Below are positions 1-10,800 of a stretch of DNA of 64,000 bases, piece by piece. Source of the DNA: Typha latifolia. Its lineage: Eukaryota > Streptophyta > Magnoliopsida > Poales > Typhaceae. The stretch lies in contig CM034109.1 of NCBI GenBank assembly GCA_019914945.1, positions 10,036,479-10,100,478 on the forward strand, given 5' to 3'. Both the position numbers and the translations under genes were made by a program. The notes under the pieces are model-generated. The model was not told the DNA's origin, made no database searches, and worked only from the letters and a program-made list of their open reading frames with translations. Position 1 is the stretch's first letter. Every line of letters starts with the position of its first letter.

Positions 1-37
1 CATGTTCATGGCCAGTCTCCTCGTATTGATGGTATGT

Positions 38-106
<69 letters not shown>

Positions 107-3100
107 GCTCTCTAACACATGCATTATAAATAATTTCAACAAGAGATCTATTATTCACGTACCAATTTATTCAATTTAATTCTTCGATCTTCTCCTTTCT
201 TATTTGTAGGTTTCACTAGCATAGACTGTGGCGCTACCAGTAATTCCATAGACGACAGTACAGGAATAGAGTATACGACAGACGATCAACTTATAGACAC
301 TGGGACAAACTACAATATTGCGTCGAATTATATAAACTCCTCTCTTCCGAAGCAGTATTTGACTGTGAGAAGCTTTCCCCAAGGAGGTCGTAACTGTTAC
401 ACCTTGCATGCAATAAAAAATTATAAGTATCTTTTAAGAGCAGGCTTCATGTATGGGAACTACGATGGAAATAATAGCCTGCAGGCGAACAGTGACCCGT
501 TGCTATTCGATCTATACATTGGAGTCTTTCTCTGGAAGACGGTGAACATCGCTTCTACGTCCGATGCGTATGTGTACGAGGCTATAACTGTTGCCTTGGG
601 CGACTTCGTATCAGTTTGTTTGATGAGAAGAAGCAACTCTTCTTCGACTCCCTTCATATCTTTCTTGGAGATGAGGCAACTGAAGTCCGTACTCTATCCG
701 GCTGCAACTCCGTCCGACTATATCGTCTTCTCCGAGCGCCTCAACTTGGGAGCAACAACGCCTGACATAATTCGGTGAGTCTGGCATTGGAACATACCTT
801 TTTTTTTTCTTTTTTAAATCTATGCGTGTATCATATAACGCCAGTTTGCAGATATCCCGATGACCCTTACGACCGTATCTGGAAACCTAAGAACATCACC
901 GCCGACGTGTTGATCACCGCCTCGAACATCACCCACTTCAAAGACGACGAGTTCGAGGTCCCTACCATCGTGCACCAGACCGCCGCCGTGTCGGCCAACG
1001 TCAACGACAGCATCGTGTTCTCGTGGAACTCCGAGATCAGCAACGATGGACCATATTACTACGTGAGCCTTCATTTCTCTGAGTTCACACCCGTCTCGGC
1101 GACGGACGTGAGGGAGTTCAACGTCTACTCCAATGACGAGTTGTGGTTCGAACGCTACAGGCCACCCTACCTCATGTCCGGCTATATATATAGCAACTCC
1201 CCATTGGGCAACTACCCCCGTCATGTATTCAGTCTTAACGCGACCACGAACTCCACTCGTCCTCCCCTCATCGGTGCGTATGAGATCTATTACCTCGTAA
1301 GCATCGGAGACGTCAAGAGGACCCACGTTGGAGACGGTACATTACTCGTTGAATCCCCTTCAAATTTTCTTTGATTATTTCGCGTCTAGCTACTGTGCAT
1401 GATGTGGAGCATAGAAAAAGTGTAGCTCGAAACGTATTTTTAGTTTTCAATTATATCCTATTTGTTAAACCCTAAAAGTGGAAATTGATGGAATTGGATT
1501 TTTTTTTTTGGGGGTGCTTCCATCTCTCCACAAATTTCTCGCATTTTAGTTCACCTACAACTATAATTCAATGTATCCATTTTTGATCTTTTTTGTGGTA
1601 CCAGTTGAGGCTATGTTGGCGATCAAAGCAGAGTATAAAATGAAGAAAAATTGGATGGGCGATCCGTGTTCTCCAGAAGAGTACATTTGGGATGGGGTGA
1701 ATTGTAGTGACGGTGGTAATGATTCAAGGATTACAGAATTGTGAGTATCCAAAAATGAGAGCTTATGCAAATTTTTCTTAGGATCCATGTTTTCTTGGAA
1801 ATTACTGATGAAAGGGATATATATCCTAATTGATTCAACTGTATTGCAGAAACTTATCCTCCAATGGATTGGTTGGTCAGATATCCACTTTATTTTCCAG
1901 ACTCACGGCAATCAAGTTTCTGTAAGTATGAAGAACTGTAGCAAAATTTACATCAATAATGTTACAAAAAAGTACAAGGAACTTCTAAAGTCATATCTAA
2001 TTATGTTATTTTTCTTCTAGGGATTTGTCTTACAACAACTTAAGTGGAAAATTTCCTGATCCTCTAGCAGATATATCATCCCTCGTTGTCCTGTAAAGTG
2101 TTAATATTAGATATACTGTTTTGTTTATCTTTAATGAGTATTTTTCGGTCCTTGATGCAATCTGCACTTGACAGAAATTTGACTGGAAACTGCATCACAG
2201 AAATCCCTGATCGCCTTGTTAAAAAATCAACAGATGGGTTACTCAAATTGAGGTTTGATTTTAGTCAAGTCCTTCCACTTTTCTACCAATTATAGTAGCA
2301 AAAGCTTGTCGCATTTCAACTACTTTTGAGAAAAGACTTATTTTAATGACCTAAAACAACTCCTCATTTGATTCATTTTCTTTGGGAGCACTCTGTAGTA
2401 TAACCATCGAAAATCACCTTATTGGTTAAGTTGTTGATTAGCTCTGTTATTCTAAATTTCTAACCCGTGAGAAAAGCAGGTAGTTCTATTTTTTTTCTTC
2501 TGAGCTCAAATTACTGTTAATATTTTGTAAACTTTTTCTGATGCTAGCTTTGACACATGTAATAGTAGCAACACTACTACTCCTTCAGACCAGAAGAGAA
2601 ATACACTTCTCATTATAATTCTTTCAGTTATTCCTCCCATTCTGTTGATAGTGGTGGTGGTACTTATTGTGCGGAGAATTAGAAGAAAGACACAAGGTAG
2701 TTTTCCAACAACATTGTTGCTTCTAAATTAGCGGTTACCTAAGTACCCACATACTACTCATACTATGGCATGTATGTTAAGTTCTATCATTTAATCCAGC
2801 TGCCGATCATGAAGTGGGTCAACTGCCATCTGAGATCCGGCAATTCAATGTTGATCACGGAGGAAATCAGCTGTCCTATACGAGTCACCTATCCGATGTT
2901 GATCATAAAGACAGTCAGCTGCAATTTGAGAGTCGTCAATTCATGTATATAGAATTGGAGAACATAACTAAGAACTTTTCTCATATCCTTGGAAAAGGAG
3001 GATTTGGGATTGTCTATCATGGTTCGTTGGAAGATGGCATTGAGGTTGCTGTCAAGATGTGCTCTCTTTCATCAGAACAAGCACCTAATCTGTTTTTGGC

Positions 3101-6100
3101 TGAGGTAACTTATTTTGTACATCATCCGGCATCTATGATTTGAAAATTAGATTTTTGTTATAGATGGCAAATTGAGATATTGCATATGTATTAAGACATT
3201 GATTGTCATTGAAAGGTATCTTCCCTTGGGAGTGATGCAAGGCAAAGTTTGGGGTGTCCTATGATGCAGTTGTCTACCATCCAGTAGAAGTGAATATAGA
3301 CTAGTGAAGGTAGATGAGGAGAGAATAAGATTTAGAGAGGAATATATATATTGAGAGGGATAATAGAAAAAACAACCTGGCTAAAGAAGCTTCTTTAGAT
3401 CTGTTTTCGATTTCATCAATCAATCTATTGACTATTACAATTTTCAGCCCTCTAATGGTCTGTAGAAAACCCTAACTTGCCTTTCTACAAAACGACTTTC
3501 ACTCCTAACAGGACATTTTAGATAACCTAAAAACCCTTATTTGGACTCTTTAGGACTACTAAAAGAACAAGGAAATAGCTCAGGAATACTGAAAGTCTGT
3601 AACAGTGAACAGGTATTACAGACCCGTAAACATTACTATTGCAGTGAATTCAAAAGAAGTTAGTTTGTAGATAAACAATCTGAAAAAAAAAACTTAAGAT
3701 CTAATTAAACTTTGACATAGACTTCAATTCTTCATTATTAGTGATTGTTGTGATTCCATGATGTATGAGTTTTTATGAAGAAGGTTACTTGTAATTGCAA
3801 AATTAATCAACTACTTGATTATTTATACATGAGGATAAAACAGTCCTTGTCTTCTCTTTTCTCAAGCTCAGGGCTGTCTTGATATGAGTTTACATTTTTC
3901 AGAATTTCTTTGAGCAGAACATAATGTTTCAGTTGACTCATTAGGATATCTTTTTGTAGATATTCCTTTGATATTATTTTGAAGTATTTTCTGTAGGTTG
4001 AGAATTTGTCGAGAGTTCGTCACAAGAACTTGGTTTCTTTGGTTGGCTACTGCATGGATAGAGGTTGCTTGGCAGTCGTTTATGAGTATATGCCTCTTGG
4101 AAGCCTTGAAGATCATTTGAGAGGTCAGGAACAGTAACTTAAACTGCTATATAGATCTATCATGTGATGCATATCTAGCTTAAAGCTTAGTCTGCTTCTT
4201 CTAATGGACAAAATTCCTCTCATCATTCGTTTCTCCTGTTTTGTAGAATATGGTAACACAGATCAAAATGTCATTTTTTTCATCTGTTTCCTTTTCTTAT
4301 GGATCAACGTTCTAAAAGGCAGAATGGGTTTGTAGGCAATCAAGAGAGCAGCACATATGCAATATGCGGATGCATATGGGAGTGTATGTGTTTGATATTT
4401 AACAGTGCACCAATTGATAAGTATTTGCAAAGCAATTTGAAAATCAAAAGAAATAAAATTCTTGTCTCTTCTCATTTCTTATGCATTAGCCCAAGTCTCT
4501 CGTTTTCTTTGCCTAGCTAGCTAGCTTTATAAAATATTAAACACTGAATCCAATTTGAAGACTTCATGCAATGTAAAAGTTGAGTGTGATAGTCATATAA
4601 ATATATAAGTAATTGGCTGAATGACCTTATTGTCTGGTGATTCTGCAATAAAAGGCATTATTTCTTCTGAACTAGTGGTTCAGTTGTAACTTGCTAAGCT
4701 TTAAAGTATACATTAGCTTTCTCTTTTTTCTTTTGTCTTCTTTAATTCTTAGATTGATTGACTTGATTTAGCCTTCTAATAATTTGGGTATTATGATATA
4801 GAATCATTGCATACATAGAGCATTAGGTGTGCTGTTAAGTAGAGGTAAATTTTTGCTAACATAGGATATCATCTGTCAAACATAATTTTTTTTAAAACTT
4901 TTACTGAGACTTGGGATCTTGTGAAGATTTTAAATATGAACTATAAGGTTTTCATTTCCTAAAATGTGCTTGTTGAAAATGGATTTAATCAGAAAAACAG
5001 AATTAGATGAACTGTGAATTCCTCCATAAAGCATGTAGCTTTCCTTGGTGCAGCAGGAATCAAAAGAGATAGTTCACCTGTAGTACATGAAACACATAAG
5101 TATCACATAATTCCATTGCCTAGAAGGTATTAATTGTTGGATATCATTAAAAGGAGGTTTGACTAGCATATTATGCATACAAGTTTCTGCATTTGCATAT
5201 CAAGCATTACTAATGTATTTTTTATGACCTTAAAGGTAAAGCTGGCATTAGTAGAGCCTTGAGTTGGGCGGAGCGCCTCCAAATAGTACTCGATGCTGCA
5301 CAAGGTTCTGGGGGCATAAAACACATTTTCTTATCCAATTTTCTGTTGTTCTTAAGCTAAACAATTTATAACTTTTCCTTCTCTAATTAGATGTTCGATG
5401 TTCTTTGACTTGATATAGGCCTGGACTATCTGTACAATGGATGCCCAATGCCAATAGTTCATAGAGATGTAAAGAGCAGCAACATTCTTTTGGGGCAAAA
5501 CCTGGAAGCTAAGGTATCTGATTTTGGGCTCTCTAAGGCCTTCCATAGTGACTTACAAACACATGTTTCAATGACAGCGCTTGCTTTCTCCCCAGGCTAT
5601 GTTGATCCTGTGTATGTCTCCATACTTTCTCTTTTTCTTTATCCGGTAGAATTTGGTGGTTTGGGACTTCTTGCTAAAGGGAAGGAATTCTAGTCATGAT
5701 GGAAATGATTTAACTTAATATAACCACAACTTATAAGATATATGTACTTAGTCAAGAATATCACTTGATAGAAGATCTCATTACAAACAAAAGGAAAAGA
5801 AAAACAGAAAAATAAGTTTTGCAGTACAGGATTTCATGATTCTTTTGAAGTTGTTTGTATCTACCTAACCTTATTGCTTTTGTATACTTATTAAGGTGCT
5901 TGCAATCTTGGAAATTCAATGAGAAGACTGATGTGTACAGTTTTGGAGTGGTTCTTCTAGAAATTATCACAGGAGAACCTCCTATTAGGCGTGTTGGTGA
6001 TGTTCATATAATTGAACGTGCTCAACTGAGTTTTGGGGTCGGGGATATCGATGCAATTGTTGATGCAAGGTTGCAGCGGGTATACGACACCGACTCTGTC

Positions 6101-6307
6101 TGGAAGGTTGCAGAGCTAGCAATGAACTGCACAACAAGAGCCATTAATCGAAGACCAAAGATGGCAGAAGTTGTCACGCAACTTAGGGAGAGCTTGGAAT
6201 GTGAGACTGCTGGAAGAAGGAAGAACATAACCGGTGAAAGCACTGCCTCAAGCCCTAACATTACATTCCCAAAAGAATCAGCCATATTTAGTCCATCCGC
6301 AAGATAA
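1..6307 (+). CDS. Gene 1: malectin-like LRR receptor kinase, 5' end outside window
   Basis: Predicted single-pass plasma-membrane receptor kinase. Exons: <1-31, 210-774, 852-1336, 1605-1740, 1850-1921, 2021-2092, 2175-2252, 2548-2696, 2800-3104, 3997-4123, 5236-5304, 5419-5611, 5896-6307 (stop TAA). All introns are GT-AG and phases join in frame, giving 897 visible residues; only the start of the signal-peptide exon is missing. Order seen: HVHGQ signal-peptide end, GFTSIDCG opening of the malectin-like domain, GDPC motif in exon 4, three LRR exons, a hydrophobic membrane segment in exon 8, GKGGFG loop and AVK lysine in exon 9, HRDVKSSN catalytic loop and SDFG in exon 12, C-terminal SPSAR. The activation segment ends DPVC instead of DPEY. 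The family is linked to immune and stress signalling; the ligand is unknown. Exon 2 looks mosaic (see findings). Closest copy in the array by exon and intron structure is gene 3. Confidence 0.9.
41..101. repeat. (AT)n microsatellite in gene 1 intron 1
   Basis: An uninterrupted run of about 30 AT units starts 10 bases after the intron 1 donor. The same intron in genes 2 and 8 has shorter AT runs, so it is probably a length-variable site. Confidence 0.95.
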
Positions 6308-6520
6308 CCTGATCTATCCTTGTTCCATCATGTTTGAGTTGACTTTGCTCAATTGAATACTGGAGAATATCTTGTAGTTGGGTTGCTTTGAGTGTGATAT
6401 TGTAGTTTGACTTGATATAGGACCTGTCATACTAGTAGTTTTCAGAGCTATTATCTCGGATATATTGCTACAGTAATAGTATGCCGATTTGATCAATTTG
6501 TCTCACAGGCCATACTTCAT

Positions 6521-6690
6521 GGAATTTTCGTACAACTTAACTGGATCGTGCCTGATTTTCTAGCAAACCAAACGTCCCTCCATGTCCTGTAAGTACTAAA
6601 CTAAAATATATGGTGTCAACTAGTATGGACGAAGTCTTTCTAGAATTCTGATTCAATCTGCTTTTGTTCAGAACTGGAATGCAATCCTTT
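6521..6690 (+). pseudogene. Relic LRR exons 6-7 downstream of gene 1
   Basis: Positions 6521-6588 match the 72-nt LRR exon 6 of the array genes with about 4 nt deleted (the SYN..L.G and PD-LA pattern is readable), followed by a retained GTAAGT donor. After a short intron-like stretch sharing the TTCAATCTGC..TTGTTCAG acceptor region, an exon 7 stub begins at 6672. It is downstream of the kinase stop codon, out of context, and no complete gene surrounds it. A similar relic follows gene 3. Confidence 0.65.
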
Positions 6691-7576
6691 ATGTTTTCTT
6701 TAGAAAAAGAAAAGGTCACTTGCTGGATTACTTATACTGGGATTTGCTTCTAATGTATTACCAAATGTAGTTTTCTGTCACTGGGAACTCTATTGAGAAA
6801 ATGCTCCATCAACTCCTAGGGAACTACTGTTTGCAATACGGGCTTTCTCTTTTGAGGCAAAACAAGGAAAAGGAAACAATGATCTAACTCGTACCTTTCG
6901 AAGTACAATTATCAAAATGAATCAAATACAGCTTTAACTGTGTGGCAAAATGAATCAATCAGCAAGTTTTAGTTGCGGTAATCTAAATCCTCATACATAT
7001 ATCAAGCTAATATGGCTCAATGTATCGATTCCTGGCCTATTAGAGAAGTATTCCTCCACCGTTCTTGATCTACTTTTGGGCTAGTTAAGTTGCAGGGATT
7101 TAAAAGTAAATGATGCACGAAATTCAAATGGAATGGCCCCAGTTACTTCTTTGACTATTTCTCTTATCTTGTTTGACTAAATATATGAGAAAACCATAAG
7201 AAAAAAATTCGAACAACAACTTATTAGCTTCTGATTTTATTCCACTGGCGAACCGTTCTATTTTACATTGCACATATCTATGTCAACGAACATGGCATAA
7301 TTAGCCAATGGTTCTTAACTACTTCTTATTAATGTCTCAGTTTGAAACTTATTGAAAGCTATAAGAAGTACCTCTGTTTCTTGTGTTGCTTTCAGCTAGC
7401 ACCTGTCGATTAAGAATTATCCAAAGGACCATACGGCAACAGTGACAATATAATAGTAGCTTAATTTTCCAACACCTTTACCAATTCAATTGTTTAAGTA
7501 TACTGGAGCTAGGCGAGTGAAAACGCCAGATAAGGTCAGAAACAGGCCCACGGTTCGTAGATCAGAGTTTAACAAA

Positions 7577-7590
7577 CCCCCCTGTTTGAC
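7577..7590. promoter_or_regulatory. Partial W-box block upstream of gene 2
   Basis: CCCCTGTTTGACA matches the first half of the promoter block shared by the array. The second TTGACC element found in genes 4, 5 and 7 is replaced by unrelated sequence. The TGAC core remains once. Confidence 0.35.
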
Positions 7591-7814
7591 ATCTATAAAG
7601 ATTAGATTAGATGTGACGACGGTTATGAGGTCGTTAATGCGTTTGGGTGCAAGAAATGATACAGAAATTTCAATGTTCTGTGGGTGGGAGTGGAAAAAGT
7701 AGATGCAATAAAGTAATAGGATATATGACGAAGTCGATCTTAGGAGTTATATATGGCCATCTGAACCATTAAGTTGCTGCATGGGAAGCTAAAGTTGAAG
7801 GGGAGATCGATCGA

Positions 7815-10800
7815 ATGGTGCAGATCTTAGAGAAGGAGATGGTGTTATGGTGTAGATCTCTTGTCCTGGGTGTCTTGCTTGCAGCAGTTCAAGTTCATGG
7901 ACAGACACCTAGTAGCGATGGTATATATGTTACATATGTTCTCATATATATATATATATATATAATTCATCAGCAAGAGATCTTGCTATCACTAATCTAT
8001 TATATATTTCGTTTCCTATTTGTAGGTTTCATTAGCATCGACTGTGGTGCCACTGATGATTACACTGACAGCAATACAACTATACCCTATACCACGGATG
8101 ATCAGTACATAGATAGACACCGGCACAAAATACAACGTTGCGTCGAATTATATCGACGCCTCGCTCCCCAAGCAGTATACAACTGTGAGAAGCTTTTCCA
8201 AGGGAGATCGGAATTGCTACGTCTTAAAGCCAGCAATCCCAAATCACAAGTATTTTCTTAGAGCAAGCTTCATGTACGGGAACTATGATGGAAAGAATAG
8301 TCTGCGAAATAACATTCCACTCTTATTTGATCTGTACATTGGAGTCAACCTTTGGAAGACGGTGAACATCTCCGATCCATCCAGTCGATTCACGTACGAA
8401 GCTATCACCGTCACCTTGGGCGATTTCGTTTCGGTTTGTCTGATAAGAACTGGCTCTTGGATTCCTTTCATATCTTTGTTGGAGTTGAGGCCATTGAAGT
8501 CCACACTCTATCCCGCTGCGAGTTCTTCAAGTAATATCGTGTTTTCCGCGCGCCGCAACTTTGGGGAAAAAACTGATAAGATAATTCGGTGAGTTAATTT
8601 TGCGATTTTTAATTTTATTTAAATAACTTTTAAAAAAAAACTGATAAGAGAAGTTATATGTACACAGATATCCTGACGACCCGCACGACCGCATATGGAA
8701 GCCGTTGACCAATACGGCCAACCTCATATCGACCACCTCGATCGTCAGGAACTACCAGACCGATCTGTTCGAGGCGCCCTCCGCCGTGATGCAGACGGCG
8801 ACCACGACCGCCGGAATCAACGACACCATCGAGTTCTACTGGGACTCCGAGATCAGCAATGTCGGGCCGTACTACTATGCGAACCTTTTCATCTGCGAGC
8901 TGGAAGACCTCTCAGGGAAAGATGTGAGGGAGATCGACATATACGTCGGCGGCGTGTTGTGGTTCGAGCACTTTAGGCCACCCTACCTGATGTCGGCTTA
9001 TGTTTATAGCATCTCCGAGTTGGAACACCTCGATCGGTATCAATTCACTCTGAAAGTCTCCAAGAATTCCACTCGTCCTCCCATCATCAACGCTGTCGAA
9101 GTGTACTCCCTGCAGACCATCGGAGATGCCGCCATGACCAACATCGGAGATGGTACGTATACCACCTTTTTTAATTACGGTTTTACTAGTAAATTATCAA
9201 AAGAGACCCTGAACCACCGAACATTTAACATATGCAGGGTGCTCTCTGTGATTTACTGAAATTAAAATATCAGGTATAAAAATCAAATAAATATATAATA
9301 CAAGGTGCGAAATGAAAAATCTCATTATATTTACTGATAGGAGAATTTCATAACCAGATGTGGATTGTTTTTAATATCGTACACTGTGTTCTGCATTAAT
9401 TATGATCTACAATCTATTTATTTTTCTGCTGATTTTAATTCCACAATTGTATTTTCCAAAACACATCTTATTATTTGGAGTGCTTATTCTAAACTTCGAT
9501 GATGAATATAAAATTTGTTCAGGATGTTTTTTTGGTATGTTATAAAAGAACAGAAATTCAATTAAAAACATTAAATATATAGGGTGTAAACGATAATAAA
9601 TGCATAATATAGGGTGTGAATTGAACCATGGGATTTTACCTTGGTCGGACAGCTTCAGCTCTGCGCCTGATTGTTAATATCTTTCAACAATCCGATTAAA
9701 GAACCCGGATAGTTCGTATCGTCTTAGGGGAGCTCTAAATTGCGAGATTTGGGGTTATGGCTTACAATTTAGGATTTTTTCGTGGACTACAAAATCTAGT
9801 TCTTCCACCACACAAATTGCTGCAACTGAAGTCTAAAACCATTGGAGTTTATCATGGCAACTATGATCGGCGCACAGAAACCCTGGAAGGGAAGTTGCTG
9901 ATTCAATACTTTTTTATATTTCAATTCGTAATAAATTTCAAGGAGCATGTATGATTTCTGTGGTAGAACAGTCAAATCTTTCTCTCTCTCTTCCTGTTAA
10001 GTGCTTGCATGTCTAATCTTTGTTCTATGTTTATTCCTACAGCTGAGGCCATGTTGGCGATCAAGGCAGGGTATAAAGTGAAGAAAAATTGGGCGGGTGA
10101 TCCATGTGCTCCAAAACAGTACGTTTGGGATGGCGTCACTTGTAGCAACGGTGGTAGTGATTCGAGGATTATAGCTCTGTGAGTATCCAACAAAGAGAAC
10201 TTATGCCAATCTTCTTAGGAGAATGTGTTCTTTGAAATTATGGATGAAAGGGATATATATCCTAATGGATTCAGCTGTGCTGCAGAAATTTATCCTCCAG
10301 TGGATTGGTTGGTCTGGTGTCCACTTCCTTTTCCAGTCTCACAGCAATCACATCCTTGTGAGTATGAACCAGGGCAAAATTTAGCTAAATAGATTACAAA
10401 AATGCATGGAACTTCTAATTCGTGTGCAATTTTGTTATTTTGTTTTAGGGATTTGTCTTACAACAACTTAAGTGGAAAAATACCTGATTCTCTAGCAGAT
10501 ATATCATCGCTCCATGTTTTGTAAGTTTTAGCAGCAGATATACTGTTCCGTTTTTCTTCAATGAATGGTTTTAGGTCCTTGATGCAATCTGCCTTTGTAC
10601 AGAAATTTGACAGGAAACTGCATCACAGAAATCCCTGAGTCCCTCAAAAAAAAGGAGTCACTTACATTGAGGTTTGTTTCCGATCAAGTCCTTCCACTTC
10701 TCTACCAATTATAGTAGCAAAAAAGCTCGTCATGGTTCAACTATGTTTGCGAAAAAACTCCATCAACTGCTGTATTCTAATAAAGTAAAACAACCCCAGA

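Larger units (their letters stand above)
6308..7814. other. Spacer between gene 1 and gene 2
   Basis: Holds the 3' flank of gene 1, a relic LRR exon pair (6521-6690, listed separately), AT-rich sequence, and the gene 2 promoter. A CCCCTGTTTGAC block at about 7577-7590 matches the conserved promoter block of the other copies, but its second W-box is not present. Two short upstream ATG frames lie in the leader: 7753 (three codons, then TGA) and 7781 (three codons, then TAA). No other gene is visible. Confidence 0.6.

Noticed and set aside
820..1326. Long antisense open frame across gene 1 exon 3 (also 26925-27194, 45013-45369, 55246-55587 in other copies)
   Set aside because: It mirrors the GC3-rich sense exon: sense codons ending in C or G leave few antisense stops. 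The antisense products share no recognisable domain, and sense splicing is well supported.
5594..5900. Alternative splicing of exons 12-13 to regain a DPEY motif
   Set aside because: No GAA or GAG codon in a suitable phase lies between the GAT-CCN codons and any plausible donor, and the acceptor AG|GTGC is invariant in all seven copies.
7839..7841. Downstream ATG of gene 2 as the true start
   Set aside because: The ATG at 7815 aligns with the starts of genes 3-8 (M..L.EKKM pattern), so it was preferred, although the shorter form would still have a signal peptide.
8695..8976. 93-residue frame overlapping gene 2 exon 3 in another phase
   Set aside because: It is low-complexity, rich in Arg and His, and starts inside an exon whose correct phase is fixed by both splice junctions and by seven paralogues.
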